DNA of 64,000 nucleotides from Azorinus chamasolen (Eukaryota; Mollusca; Bivalvia; Cardiida; Solecurtidae), in NCBI GenBank assembly GCA_963576725.1, contig OY755237.1:54597805-54661804 (forward strand), written 5' to 3'. Positions 55,922 to 64,000 of the stretch are shown one piece after another (position 1 is the stretch's first letter; each line of letters begins with the position of its first letter). The notes under the pieces were generated by a model, which was given only the letters and a program-made list of their open reading frames with translations, was not told the DNA's origin and did not search any database. A program made the position numbers and the translations under genes.

Positions 55922-58900
55922 CTGAAAACAGAAATAATATAAGATTAAGAACCAATCAGAATAACTTGAAACAGCTTTAGTCCTATACTCCATGAATATT
56001 CATGTAAGAAATAATCACATCATGAATTATAATTAGATTAATTTTTATTATGGCACATGAACATAAGAATGTTTGGCCTTGGTTTTGCAAACAATGCTTT
56101 CAAGGCTGCCATGCAGGGGTATTCAAGGCTGCCATGCAGGGGTATTCAAGGCTGCCATACAGGGGTATTCAAGGCTGCCATGCAGGGGTATTCAAGGCTG
56201 CCATGCAGGGGTATTCAAGGCTGCCATGCAGGGGTATTCAAGGCTGCCATGCAGGGGTATTCAAGGCTGCCATGCAGGGGTATTCAAGGCTGCCATGCAG
56301 GGGTATTCAAGACTGCCATGCAGGGGTAGTCAAGGCTGCCATGCAGGGGTATTCAAGGCTGCCATGCAGGGGTATTCAAGGCTGCCATGCAGGGGTATTC
56401 AAGGCTGCCATGCAGGGGTATTCAAGGCTGCCATACAGGGGTAGTCAAGGCTGCCATGCAGGGGAATTCAAGGCTGACATGCAGGGGTATTCAAGACTGC
56501 CATACAGGGGTAGTCAAGGCTGCCATACTGGGGTAGTCATGGCTGCCATGCAGGGGTATTCAAGGCTGCCATGCAGGGGTAGTCAAGGCTGCCATGCAGG
56601 GGTATTCAAGGCTGCCATGAAGGGGTATTCAAGGCTGCCATACTGGGGTATTCAAGGCTGCCATACTGGGGTAGTCAAGGCTGCCATGCAGGGGTATTCA
56701 ACATCTTATGTGATAGTGCCAGTTTGACCCTTTATTCCATTATCCCATTACCTCATAGGCTATTTTTAGACCCAACCTCTTTGAATCAGTCTACTGAAAA
56801 GGAGCATTTACAAGAGAAAAGGAAAATTTTAGAAGTATGTAAGTGACTTTTACACAGGCGTCAGAAGGTGTCAATATGCGGGAATGGGTTAATACACCTT
56901 TCTACCCCTTTGCAAACAGTAGATTCATATCAGAGGGTTCCTACAGAAGCCATCTGATCAGGGTCTGCTCTGGTATAATAATGATTTGCTTTTGATATAA
57001 TATATATTTGACTACAGATTCTGCCACGGCTAAACTCTTTTGTGTTAATTAACAACTATAAAAATGTACCTAATTAACCCTTTCCTCCATAGGTTATTTT
57101 TAGACCCAACCTCTTTGAATAAATCTACCAAAAAGGAGCATTTACAAGAGAAAAGTAAAATGTTATAATTGTGTAGTATAGAAACCATTGTGATAAATAG
57201 AGCATTTGCTCCTACGGAGCAAATGCTCTATTTATCACAATGGTTTCAAGAAGTGACTATTACAGAGGCGTAGAAAGGCGTATTTATGGAGGAAAGGGTT
57301 AATATTCATGATGCTATTATTTCTTATATGAATATTCATGGAGTTGTGGAAAGAGATATTTATGAAGTAAATAGTTAAAACTGGATCAACTAAATATGAC
57401 CTTTGTAAACAGTTTGGATCCAGATGAGAAACAGAGTAATTTGGAATCTCATCAGGATCTCAACTGTTTGACACTCTGACACTGGCTTTTAAAAGAATTG
57501 GGAGAAATATATATTTGGAAATTGTAACAGACAACAAATTTTGCAGATGAAAGTTACTTAGTGTGGAAAGGTCTAAAATGAGTTGATGCGGGTCTACACT
57601 GACTATGTTTAAATGCTGATCAAATCTCTTTACCTCAAACACAACCACGAAGGCAAACCTGGCAGCCAGAACGTGCCAGTGATGCTCGGAGTACTCATAC
57701 TTGTCGGGTGAGTCATATGGGTTCCTGAAGTCTCGGTAACTGAAAAAAAGAAAAGTCCATCATGAGATTACAATAATTTGACCACTTTCCCGATTGAACA
57801 TTTGCACCTAAAACGGTTACTTCTTGAATATTCATGAACTTTATTTTTATACTGTAAAACGGAATTTTTGACTTTGACAAAACCTGTAGAATCTTCAAGA
57901 TGATTCAAGAGTGGTCACAACATAAAGTTTGGTGGAAAATCTTTAGTATTTAGAGTACACAAGTTTATCTGCACTCCTAACCGGTATAAATAGGGTTGCA
58001 AAACCATAACTGACTCAGTATGTTTTGACGAGAATAAAGACCTAACTAGGAAATCGTCAAACTGACAGGCTATTGTATTATTAATGAGCTAAAATAGACA
58101 TGAAGCTATGGACTGTTTACTCCATAAATAGAACTTTGCAAACCGAGCAGACCCACATCAAATGGCTCCTGTAGGAGCTGTCTGATCAGGGTCTGCTCTG
58201 TTTGCTTATGAAATTATAGTCTATAGAGATCTGAGTCAGTTTGTCATGATAAAAAATTCACCTGTTCATACAGCAGTTATAACAAGAGTGTGTTTGTGAA
58301 ACACTTATGCCCCGACCTTAGACCATGAATGATGAACTTGACCTTTGACCTTTGGACCAGGGAGCTGAACACTACACATTGTCTTTGTGTGGTGAACATT
58401 TGTGCCAGGTTATTTTGAAATCCATTCACAGATAAAAAAGTTACAGAAGGGACACGAAATTTGGTACGGACAGATGGACGGACGGAAGGACAGACAATAC
58501 GGTTACTATATATGTCCGCAGTTCGGGGCCATAAACATTCTGTAAAATAGTTTTCCTGATGACATTATTTCAGGCATGAATAGCCATGGAGTAAAGGATT
58601 AAATATAGGAGACTCTATCAAGGAGACTTCTAAATCAAATTCACACCAATCAAGCGGACCATGTTGGAAATAATGAATTGGACCACAACAAACAGCAACA
58701 GAGTCCAATCCAGAGAGGCCAATATTCATCATCACTTTTGGTTAAAATCTCAGGACTCAAATACAACTTTAACCATTTTGCGGCCAAATAAAATTTGTCT
58801 GCTAAGATTTTGGTCTGCTTCATGTTTCAAATTGGAGCTGTCTTCCAATTTCTTTTAAAAAAATATAATGAGGGTGTCAAACAGTTTGGATCCTGATTGG

Positions 58901-61900
58901 ATGCCGAGTTACTCAGCGTCTCATCTGGATCCAAATTGTTTGTAAAGGTGATCATGGTTTGGCATATGGTTGAGAATAATGTTGGACACAAAATAAGCCG
59001 GGCCACTGAGGTTATAAAACTTTATCCTTGAGTCTGAGATCATTCTCATGCATCTGATTGGTCAGATTTTGAGCTTGCTCCTGACACTTGTGAATGAATT
59101 CAGATTCAGAATAGGAAGTTTTATAACTCCTACCTTGTTAAGCATGAACCAAGCTGAACTTTCTTACTTGCACACTGCAACATCTTGACCAAATCTAGGC
59201 ATTTTGTCTGCTTCAAAGTCTGTAGTGTTGAACTGGGACAGAGTCCATTTAGTGTAGCCCTGCATACTACCATCGTCACTGTAGTAGTACACATACACAA
59301 GGCGAGGTATGAAGTCGGACGTCAGGGCAATGATAAATGCCTAAAACAGAGTAAAATTAAAGAAGTCAGTTTTATTCAAAAGCAGAGGTAAAATCTATTT
59401 CCAAGGCATGGGTAACATTTTTTTCAAAAGTAGAAGTAAAGTTTATTTCAAAGGCATGGGTAAAATTTATTTCAACAAGATGAGTTCGTCAAACACTATG
59501 CCCCCAATATGACCTTTAACCTTGATGTAATACCTTGACCTTAATAAGTCACCCCGAAAAATATTTGCCTCCATAAGTTGCACATACCTGCCAAGTTTGA
59601 AGGATGTATGTTGAATGGCGATAAAATTATCACCAATCTAAATTTGACCTTGACCGTAAGAAGTCACCCCTAAAAATGCTCGCCTCCTTAAGTTGCACAT
59701 GCATACAAATATGTAATGTTATAATAACCGGGAGGCAAGCAAAGTCATACGATAAAACAATATCATGCTACATGCTGTACTATATAATAAATTACAGATG
59801 ACACTTACGTTTGAGATAATGGCAAGCCTGGAAATTGCGTAGAGAATCTGATACCAAATACCTGTAAAGAGATGTAACAGATATGACAAACATTATTTTA
59901 ACCATTAACCCTTTCCCTGAGATTAACCATTTTTCAAGCATTTGCAAACAGAGTAGACCCAGATCAGATGGCTCCTATAGGATCTGCCTGGTCAAGTGTC
60001 TGCTCTATTTGCTTATGATATGATGTAAATCTGATTCTACAGTTTTTGAAATAACAACAATAGGGCCATGATGGTCCTGATATCGCTAACCAGACAATCA
60101 GAGGAGAAGATTTTCAAAGTTTTCACTATGTTTCTATAGAAAACTGGCCATCCCTGGGGCGGGGCTTCATTTGAACCCAGGGGCATAATTCATACATGTA
60201 TTGCAGAGGGCTTCAAGATGATGCTATGTGCCAAATATAAAAACTGAGAAACTTCCAGTTTCAGATGAGAAGATTTCTAAAGGTTTTACAATGTTTCTAT
60301 ATAAAACAAGAGGGCCATTGACAGCGTTAATTTTTCAGCAGACAACATTTCTAACAGACGACACTGCTGAGCATGACTTGACTGAAATTAGCACACAGTT
60401 TGGATTCTGATCTGATGCATTTGCAACTTCATATGTAGTTTGTACGAGTTAATTGTAAGATTGATATGTGTTAAAAACAGTGTGAACAAACAGACAATAA
60501 TTCTGAAGCAGACAACATTACAGTTTTGCTAGAGTATAGAACAGATGAACTTGACCTCTCAAATAATTACATAACGCTAACTGGCTAGCTGGAGTGTTCT
60601 TCTGGATATTAAGGGGAAACCTTTATACTGTAGAAGTCTATTTTAAAGTATAACCCACAGGGCAGGGCCAATTTTAACCTCAGAACTATGATATTAATGA
60701 AATTCATAAAGGGATAATAAGTAAATATATACACAAAATATCTAAGCTCTGGGACATCTAGTTTTTGACAAGAAGATTTTTAAAGTTTCCCTATGCATAA
60801 CTAGTTAACCCAGCAGTCTGCTACAGAAAACTGAACAACAGTCTGTTACAGAAAACTGGCCACCCCTGGGGCGGGGCCAATTTTGACCCTAGGGGCATAA
60901 TTTATATAAATTCTGTAGATGATCTGAACATGATGCTATGTGCTAAATATGAAAGCTGAGAACATTCCAGTTTCAGGAGAAGAATTTCAAAGTTTTCACT
61001 ATATGTTTCTATTGAAAACTTGACACCCCCGGGGCGGGGCCAATTTTGACTCCAGGGGCATAATTTATATAACTTTTGTAGAGGAGCTATAGGTGATGCT
61101 ATGTGCCAAAGATGAAAGCTGAGAACCCTGTAGATCAGAGAAGAATATTTTTAAAGGTTCAAATTGTTGACGACGCACGACAAACGATGCATGCCGACAG
61201 ACATCAGGCAATCACAAAAACCCACCCTGAGCACTTTGTGCTCTGGTGAGCTAAAACAAATTCCTTGTTTATTGGCAATCATAAAATTTAAGTTAATGAA
61301 TATTCATGAAGTCATGAATTCTTGTGTACATTCATGAGGTAAAGGTTTAACATGATAGGGGCATATGCATTTACAAACAAAGTAATCCCAGATCTATAAG
61401 TGTAACTCTGCTATGCATGAGAGCATGTGACAAAGAGTGTAGGTGACTGCTACCACCTTTATTGGCCTTAAATTCAGCTTATTTTCAGATAGCTTTACCC
61501 TTTACTTCATGAATATTCGTATCTATGGAGTAACAGGTTAACCCTTTCCTTCATAAATACGCCTTTCTATGCCTCTGTAAAAGTCACTTTTTGAAACCAT
61601 TGTGATAAATAGAGCATTTGCTTCTAAGGGATACAAAATTCTAAAACTTTTCCATTCTCTTGTTCATGTTCCTTTTTGGTATATTTATTCAAAGAGGTTG
61701 GGTCTAAAAATAGCCTATGAGGGAAAGGGTTAAGAGAGGTCTTGCTGTACAATGTAAGTCTCTGAAGATACATGTCACGTGTCACAGCTAAAATAAAGAA
61801 ACACAATCAAGAAATAGCAAGCAGGTTATGCTAACTACATTGATGCTGTAACCTTACCAATGTCAGCAGCCCTGACGGCAAGTGGCCTCTTGAGATCCGT

Positions 61901-62010
61901 GGAGAGTTTCATGGCGTCTGATCGGATCTCAATGATGTTGTTCAACAAGCAGCATAGTGGGCCAAGTGGGAAGGCAGCAACAAACAAAGTAAGAAACCCA
62001 AACTGTAACA
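55622..62010 (-). CDS. Anoctamin/TMEM16 family protein, C-terminal five exons
   Basis: Gene-level entry, minus strand, in transcript order: 62010-61858, 59861-59809, 59340-59168, 57739-57634, 55921-55622. Phases join in frame and all introns are GT-AG on the minus strand. It encodes about the last 260 residues: TM7-TM10 and a polar cytoplasmic tail. Diagnostic segments are [53 protein letters not shown] and WMIPDVP. The E and D in EIRSD match the Ca2+ ligands E734/D738 of mouse TMEM16A; the other ligand pair (E702/E705) would be in an exon outside the window. Family function: Ca2+-activated chloride channels or phospholipid scramblases. Which subfamily (ANO1/2-like, ANO5/6-like or ANO7-like) cannot be settled from this part. 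Earlier exons lie beyond 64000. Confidence 0.93.
55985..56740 (-). mobile_element. MITE A left half with a 23-bp minisatellite
   Basis: TACTCCATGAATATTCATGT, 'gtaagaaataatcacatca' and TTATTATGGCACATGAAC are the family A left half; the expected hairpin half is replaced by the array. Confidence 0.55.
56100..56701 (+). repeat. 23-bp minisatellite, about 26 units, in an anoctamin intron
   Basis: Unit AAGGCTGCCATGCAGGGGTA then TTC. Main variants are TACAGGGG, TACTGGGG and TAGTC. No stop codon occurs in any frame of the unit, so open frames of 90-225 codons appear on the + strand; they are artefacts. Confidence 0.92.
56748..56888 (+). mobile_element. TTAA MITE family B, copy B8 (palindrome deleted)
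   Basis: CCATTACCTCATAGGCTATT... 'ggaaaattttagaag' jumps directly to 'aagtgacttttacacaggcg', ...GCGGGAATGGGTTAA. The central palindrome is cleanly missing. Confidence 0.7.
56892..57377 (+). mobile_element. MITE A copy split by B9
   Basis: Left part: TACCCCTTTGCAAACAGTAG, agagggttcctacagaagcc. Right part after B9: ATATTCATGATGCTATTATT. B9 sits at the same internal TTAA as B2 in the copy at 8757-9222. Confidence 0.65.
57078..57298 (+). mobile_element. TTAA MITE family B, copy B9 (intact, nested)
   Basis: TTAA at 57074-57077 and 57299-57302 flanks CCCTTTCCTCC...GGAGGAAAGGG, 221 bp. Palindrome GCATTTGCTCCTACGGAGCA is intact. Confidence 0.85.
57380..57580 (+). repeat. TTAA MITE family C copy
   Basis: AACAGTTTGGATCCAGATGAG / CTCATCAGGATCTCAACTGTT palindrome; AGTTACTTAGTGTGGAAAGG tail. 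Confidence 0.55.
57634..57739 (-). CDS. Anoctamin exon (loop and TM10 start)
   Basis: On the minus strand the acceptor ctttttttcag precedes 57739 and the donor gtaaag follows 57634. It encodes [18 protein letters not shown] then [17 protein letters not shown]. The YRD(Y/F)R..P...KY...WHVLAA(R/K) pattern is typical of anoctamins. Confidence 0.95.
57870..57950. repeat. Family G fragment
   Basis: 'gtagaatcttcaagatgatt' and GAGTGGTCACAACATAAAG with TTGGTGGAAAA match the right half of the copy at 54083-54165. Confidence 0.4.
58110..58600 (+). mobile_element. MITE A copy split by an inverted pearl-like element
   Basis: Left: TGTTTACTCCATAAATAGA, aatggctcctgtaggagctg. Right from about 58540: 'gatgacattatttcaggcat', GCCATGGAGTAAAGGATTAA. 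Insert P21 lies between. Confidence 0.65.
58281..58534 (-). mobile_element. Pearl-like element P21 (ATGCCCC family, inverted copy of P1)
   Basis: Starts AACAAGAGTGTGTTTGTGAA then ACACTTATGCCCC; ends GTTCGGGGCCATAAA; includes the reverse of the P1 body ('gaccagggagctgaacacta', 'gtgaacatttgtgccaggtt'). Confidence 0.7.
58868..58955. repeat. Family C palindrome
   Basis: AAACAGTTTGGATCCTGATTG / TCATCTGGATCCAAATTGTTT around CCGAGTTACTCAGCG. Confidence 0.6.
59013..59128. mobile_element. Foldback element H2
   Basis: GTTATAAAACTTTATCCTTG faces AGGAAGTTTTATAACTCCT; inner 'ctgattggtcagattttgag'. Related to H1 at 1173-1331. It lies just downstream (transcript sense) of an anoctamin exon. Confidence 0.55.
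59168..59340 (-). CDS. Anoctamin exon (TM9, extracellular loop)
   Basis: On the minus strand the acceptor tctgttttag precedes 59340 and the donor gtaaga follows 59168. It encodes [18 protein letters not shown] then a loop with [11 protein letters not shown] and ends in [15 protein letters not shown] is an anoctamin signature. NTT in the loop is a potential N-glycosylation site (inference). Confidence 0.95.
59473..59700 (-). mobile_element. Pearl-like element P22, partial inverted copy
   Basis: CAACAAGATGAGTTCGTCAA then ACACTATGCCCCC; body 'aagtcaccccgaaaaatat' repeated at about 59560 and 59660. No microsatellite end. Confidence 0.5.
59809..59861 (-). CDS. Anoctamin exon (start of TM9)
   Basis: On the minus strand the acceptor ctctttacag precedes 59861 and the donor gtaagt follows 59809. 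This 53-bp exon encodes (G)[17 protein letters not shown], matching the GIWYNIL...LAVIIN segment of vertebrate anoctamins. It is too short to stand out by length, but phase and similarity to the family are clear. Confidence 0.93.
59904..61350 (+). mobile_element. MITE A copy split by P23
   Basis: Left 59904-60050: TTAACCCTTTCCCTGAGAT, gatggctcctataggatctg. Right 61285-61350: ATGAATATTCATGAAGTCAT, CATGAGGTAAAGGTTTAAC. Confidence 0.6.
60055..61255 (-). mobile_element. Pearl-like element P23 (TAGCTCAC family, inverted, composite)
   Basis: Starts AACAATAGGGCCATGATGG / TATCGCTAACC; ends CACCCTGAGCACTTTGTGCT then CTGGTGAGCTA. Core 'gggcggggccaattttgac' repeats. A second end-like piece at about 60303 (ACAAGAGGGCCATTGACAG) suggests two joined copies. 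Confidence 0.65.
61542..61729 (-). mobile_element. TTAA MITE family B, copy B10 (half palindrome)
   Basis: TTAA at 61538-61541 and 61730-61733 flanks CCCTTTCCTTCATAAATAC...TGAGGGAAAGGG. Only one arm of the palindrome remains (aaatagagcatttgcttc). Confidence 0.75.
61858..62010 (-). CDS. Anoctamin exon (TM7-TM8, Ca2+-ligand pair)
   Basis: On the minus strand the acceptor attttttag precedes 62010 and the donor gtaaggt follows 61858. It encodes [36 protein letters not shown] and [14 protein letters not shown]. The PF04547-type core is recognisable and the Glu and Asp of EIRSD are kept. A pogo-like transposon ends only 18 bp upstream of the acceptor side. Confidence 0.94.
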
Positions 62011-62028
62011 CTAAAAAATAGGCAAATA

Positions 62029-63214
62029 CAGTAAAACTCGGTTATAACGAATTCCAAGGGACTGAAGGATTTACTTCGCTATAAACATTATTCGCTATAT
62101 TGATAGTACGAAGTTCGCTATAAATTATGACTTTGACACACGACTGTTCAATATTTATTAAACCGTAATTCAGACATGTATGCGTAGCGATCAAACTCCC
62201 AAAATGCACATCATTCATCGTACAGCTTACTCTTCTTCTTCTTCTTCCCATTAAGTGCAGGGCCCCTCTGGAGCATCGACGCACTGTGACTGTACAAGGT
62301 ATTGTGAGGCGACGAACAAAGTGCAAATTAAAAACCGATAAAAACTGTGCGTTGGGCATCTAGTGCAGAGAGGCCAGGCCTGCCTTGAAGCTGTCCAAGG
62401 TCTGGGCTGTGGCGATGGGTACGGGTAGCTGGTTCCATAGACGTACGGCTACAGGGAAGAAGGAGTGTCTGTATATGTGGAAGAAATCGGTCATTTGCTT
62501 TTGAACACACGTTGATGCTTGAAACTTGCCAAATAACTGTTTCATAAATGTCAGTGTTTAAAAAAATCAGGAGCATTTGGTCGTTGCTCCAATGTCCGAT
62601 GCAAATTGGGTATAGCGGACAAAGACTCCGCGTATGTGGGCAGGGGCAAATATTCCTTATAGATCTGTGTCGTCATCGGAGTCAGTGGTAGATTCTATTT
62701 TTAGCGGAAAATGCTGAAATAATATGCGAACGGGGAGGGAATAACGATACCAAAAGACTTCAAGTATTTATTTTGAAAATAAAAAACGAACATCATATCT
62801 TAACAATGTTTAGCTATAACCCGTACTTTAAGTGCATATATATATATATATATGCCCCGCGGCTAGCGGTGTTTAATTATACCTTACCACCGTGAAGAAT
62901 ACATGCTTTACGCATCGCTTCACAGTTCGCCCCAACACTAGTGTGTGTTTTAACACCGATGCGACATGGTGTTAATCGTGCGAAATACACAGGTGCTTGA
63001 AGATAGTAGCAAAGGTGAAACTTCGCTTTAATGAAGGAATTTTAAAGTGTTTTGTGAATAATGGTACTGGAAAATCAGTTCGCCATAAGCGAAAATTCGC
63101 TCTAAACATTATTCTCTGTATAGAATTAATGAAGATATCGACCGGGGAACGAAATTTAGTTCGCTATAAGCGGGAATTCGCTTTATCAGAGTTCGTTATA
63201 AATATGTTTTACTG
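62029..63214. mobile_element. Pogo/Tigger-like element (1186 bp), non-coding
   Basis: TA flanks CAGTAAAACTCGGTTATAA...TATGTTTTACTG. Sub-terminal TTCGCTATAA / TTATAGCGAA repeats occur at both ends (62060-62130 and 63080-63200). No transposase frame. It contains a LINE tail insert. It lies in an anoctamin intron, 18 bp from exon 61858-62010. Confidence 0.7.
62224..62560 (-). pseudogene. Non-LTR retrotransposon, 3' end (reverse transcriptase C-terminus)
   Basis: On the minus strand a frame reads YRHSFFPVAVRLWNQLP then a TLDSFKAGLASLH end, the common last segment of LINE reverse transcriptase proteins (pattern: FFPR...WN.LP......SLD.FK..L). It is followed by a short tail region and a (GAA)n run (plus strand cttcttcttcttctt at about 62231-62245), as at the 3' end of such elements. 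5'-truncated, as usual. Confidence 0.7.
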
Positions 63215-63264
63215 TAACAATAATGTTGTAATCAAACAAATATAGAAAATCCTGTTTTAACAGT

Positions 63265-63555
63265 TTCCTTAAAAAATGCCAGACTTGACCAATTATGAAT
63301 ATTAATTAATTTATAAACACTTGACGCCATGAATATTTATGTAAAATGACACCATGAATATTACTAGATTAATTGTTATAATAGCGCATACACACAAAAA
63401 TGTTTGGCCATGGCAGAAACCGTAGAATCATTTCTATATTTCATAAGCAAATGGAACAGACCCAGATCAGATGACTCCAACAGGAGCCATCTGATTTGGG
63501 TCTTTTCTGTTTGCAATGGCATTAGAAGATGTATGTATGGAATAAAGGTTTAAAC
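63265..63555 (-). mobile_element. TTAA MITE family A copy (longer left part)
   Basis: ATGAATATTTATGTAAAATG, GGCAGAAACCGTAGAATCAT, GACTCCAACAGGAGCCATCTG palindrome, TATGGAATAAAGGTTTAA. Confidence 0.65.
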
Positions 63556-63667
63556 AAATGGAAGATCCCCGAACAGTCACTGTGACAACTTCCCCAAAAT
63601 CACCATTTGATAGTTGAAGCATATAACACCATACAAGAATGTCCAAGTTCAAGGGCACATAGTTTTT

Positions 63668-63824
63668 AGCCTTTCACCCATGAATATTCAAGTAAGAAAT
63701 AATGATGCCATGAATATGAATTAGATTAATATGTTATAACAGCACACACACAGGAAGCTGTCTGATCTGGGTCTATTCTCTTTGCAAAGGCACAGAAAGG
63801 CGTATTTATGGAATAACGGGTTAA
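63668..63824 (-). mobile_element. TTAA MITE family A copy, palindrome half missing
   Basis: CCTTTCACCCATGAATATTCA, 'gtaagaaataatgatgcca', AGGAAGCTGTCTGATCTGGG, TTATGGAATAACGGGTTAA. Positions 63831-64000 hold nothing recognised. Confidence 0.6.
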
Positions 63825-64000
63825 ACACCTGATCTGAGATATCAAATATCTACATTTTACACTAATTGGATTTACTTTTTTCAAGTTTGATAATAATTGC
63901 TTCTGAACTGTACAGGGAGTCTGCACAACAAGAATGTTACAATGTATGTGGTGACATTGGTATACCAGAGTTGTCATTTCAAGGGCACATAACCTCAAAA

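Noticed and set aside
56050..56727. 225-codon frame with repeated '[23 protein letters not shown]'-like units (and two shifted frames)
   Set aside because: Translation of the 23-bp minisatellite on the strand opposite to the anoctamin gene; all three frames are open, which marks a repeat rather than a gene.
1..64000. tRNA, rRNA or integrated virus genes
   Set aside because: No cloverleaf with A/B boxes, no rRNA-like segment and no viral protein motifs were recognised by eye; a covariance-model search would be the decisive test.

Overview
The window looks like nuclear DNA from a bivalve mollusc. This is inferred from long introns with GT-AG splice sites, two animal genes, and a very dense load of short dispersed elements that combine tetranucleotide (TCCG-type) microsatellites, roughly 150-320 bp tandem cores and terminal hairpins, an architecture known from bivalve 'pearl/CvA'-type elements. 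There is no bacterial operon, CRISPR array or recognisable virus. Species cannot be told from sequence alone.

Two protein-coding genes are supported. (1) Positions 1647-34484, + strand, carry ten exons of PPIL4, a nuclear cyclophilin-like protein with an RRM. The 5' exons lie upstream of the window; the stop codon and a polyadenylation signal are present. All exon junctions keep frame. (2) Positions 55622-62010, - strand, carry the last five exons of an anoctamin/TMEM16 membrane protein (ion channel or lipid scramblase family); its 5' exons lie beyond position 64000. The two genes converge, with about 21 kb between their stop codons. Nearly all other long open frames are products of tandem repeats or transposon relics.

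The non-coding DNA is layered with mobile elements. The commonest are 190-240 bp MITEs flanked by TTAA with ends CCCTTT...AAAGGG, which fits non-autonomous piggyBac-type elements. At least five subfamilies (A-E here) occur, most with a long internal palindrome. A second layer is Helitron/pearl-like elements (start hairpin, TCCG-type microsatellite, tandem core, end hairpin, ...CTTGTT end), at least ten families. A third layer is TA-flanked CAGTA...TACTG (pogo/Tigger-like) elements. There is also one nearly complete mariner with a broken transposase (35894-37230), a second mariner relic (about 27613-27960) and a non-LTR retrotransposon tail (about 62224-62560). Nesting is common and gives relative ages.

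The most notable structures are: a 3.7 kb head-to-head inverted pair of one element (39527-43255) that splits a MITE; a perfect 30-bp stem with a 3-nt loop (19671-19733); minisatellites that appear to have grown from MITE palindrome arms (about 11905-12305 and 49862-50125); a minisatellite ending next to a PPIL4 splice acceptor (23250-23493); and a pogo-like element ending 18 bp from an anoctamin exon, so that the branch point probably lies inside the transposon. I found no convincing new gene system; the novelty here is in repeat biology. Letters A-H and P-numbers are local labels used only in this annotation.
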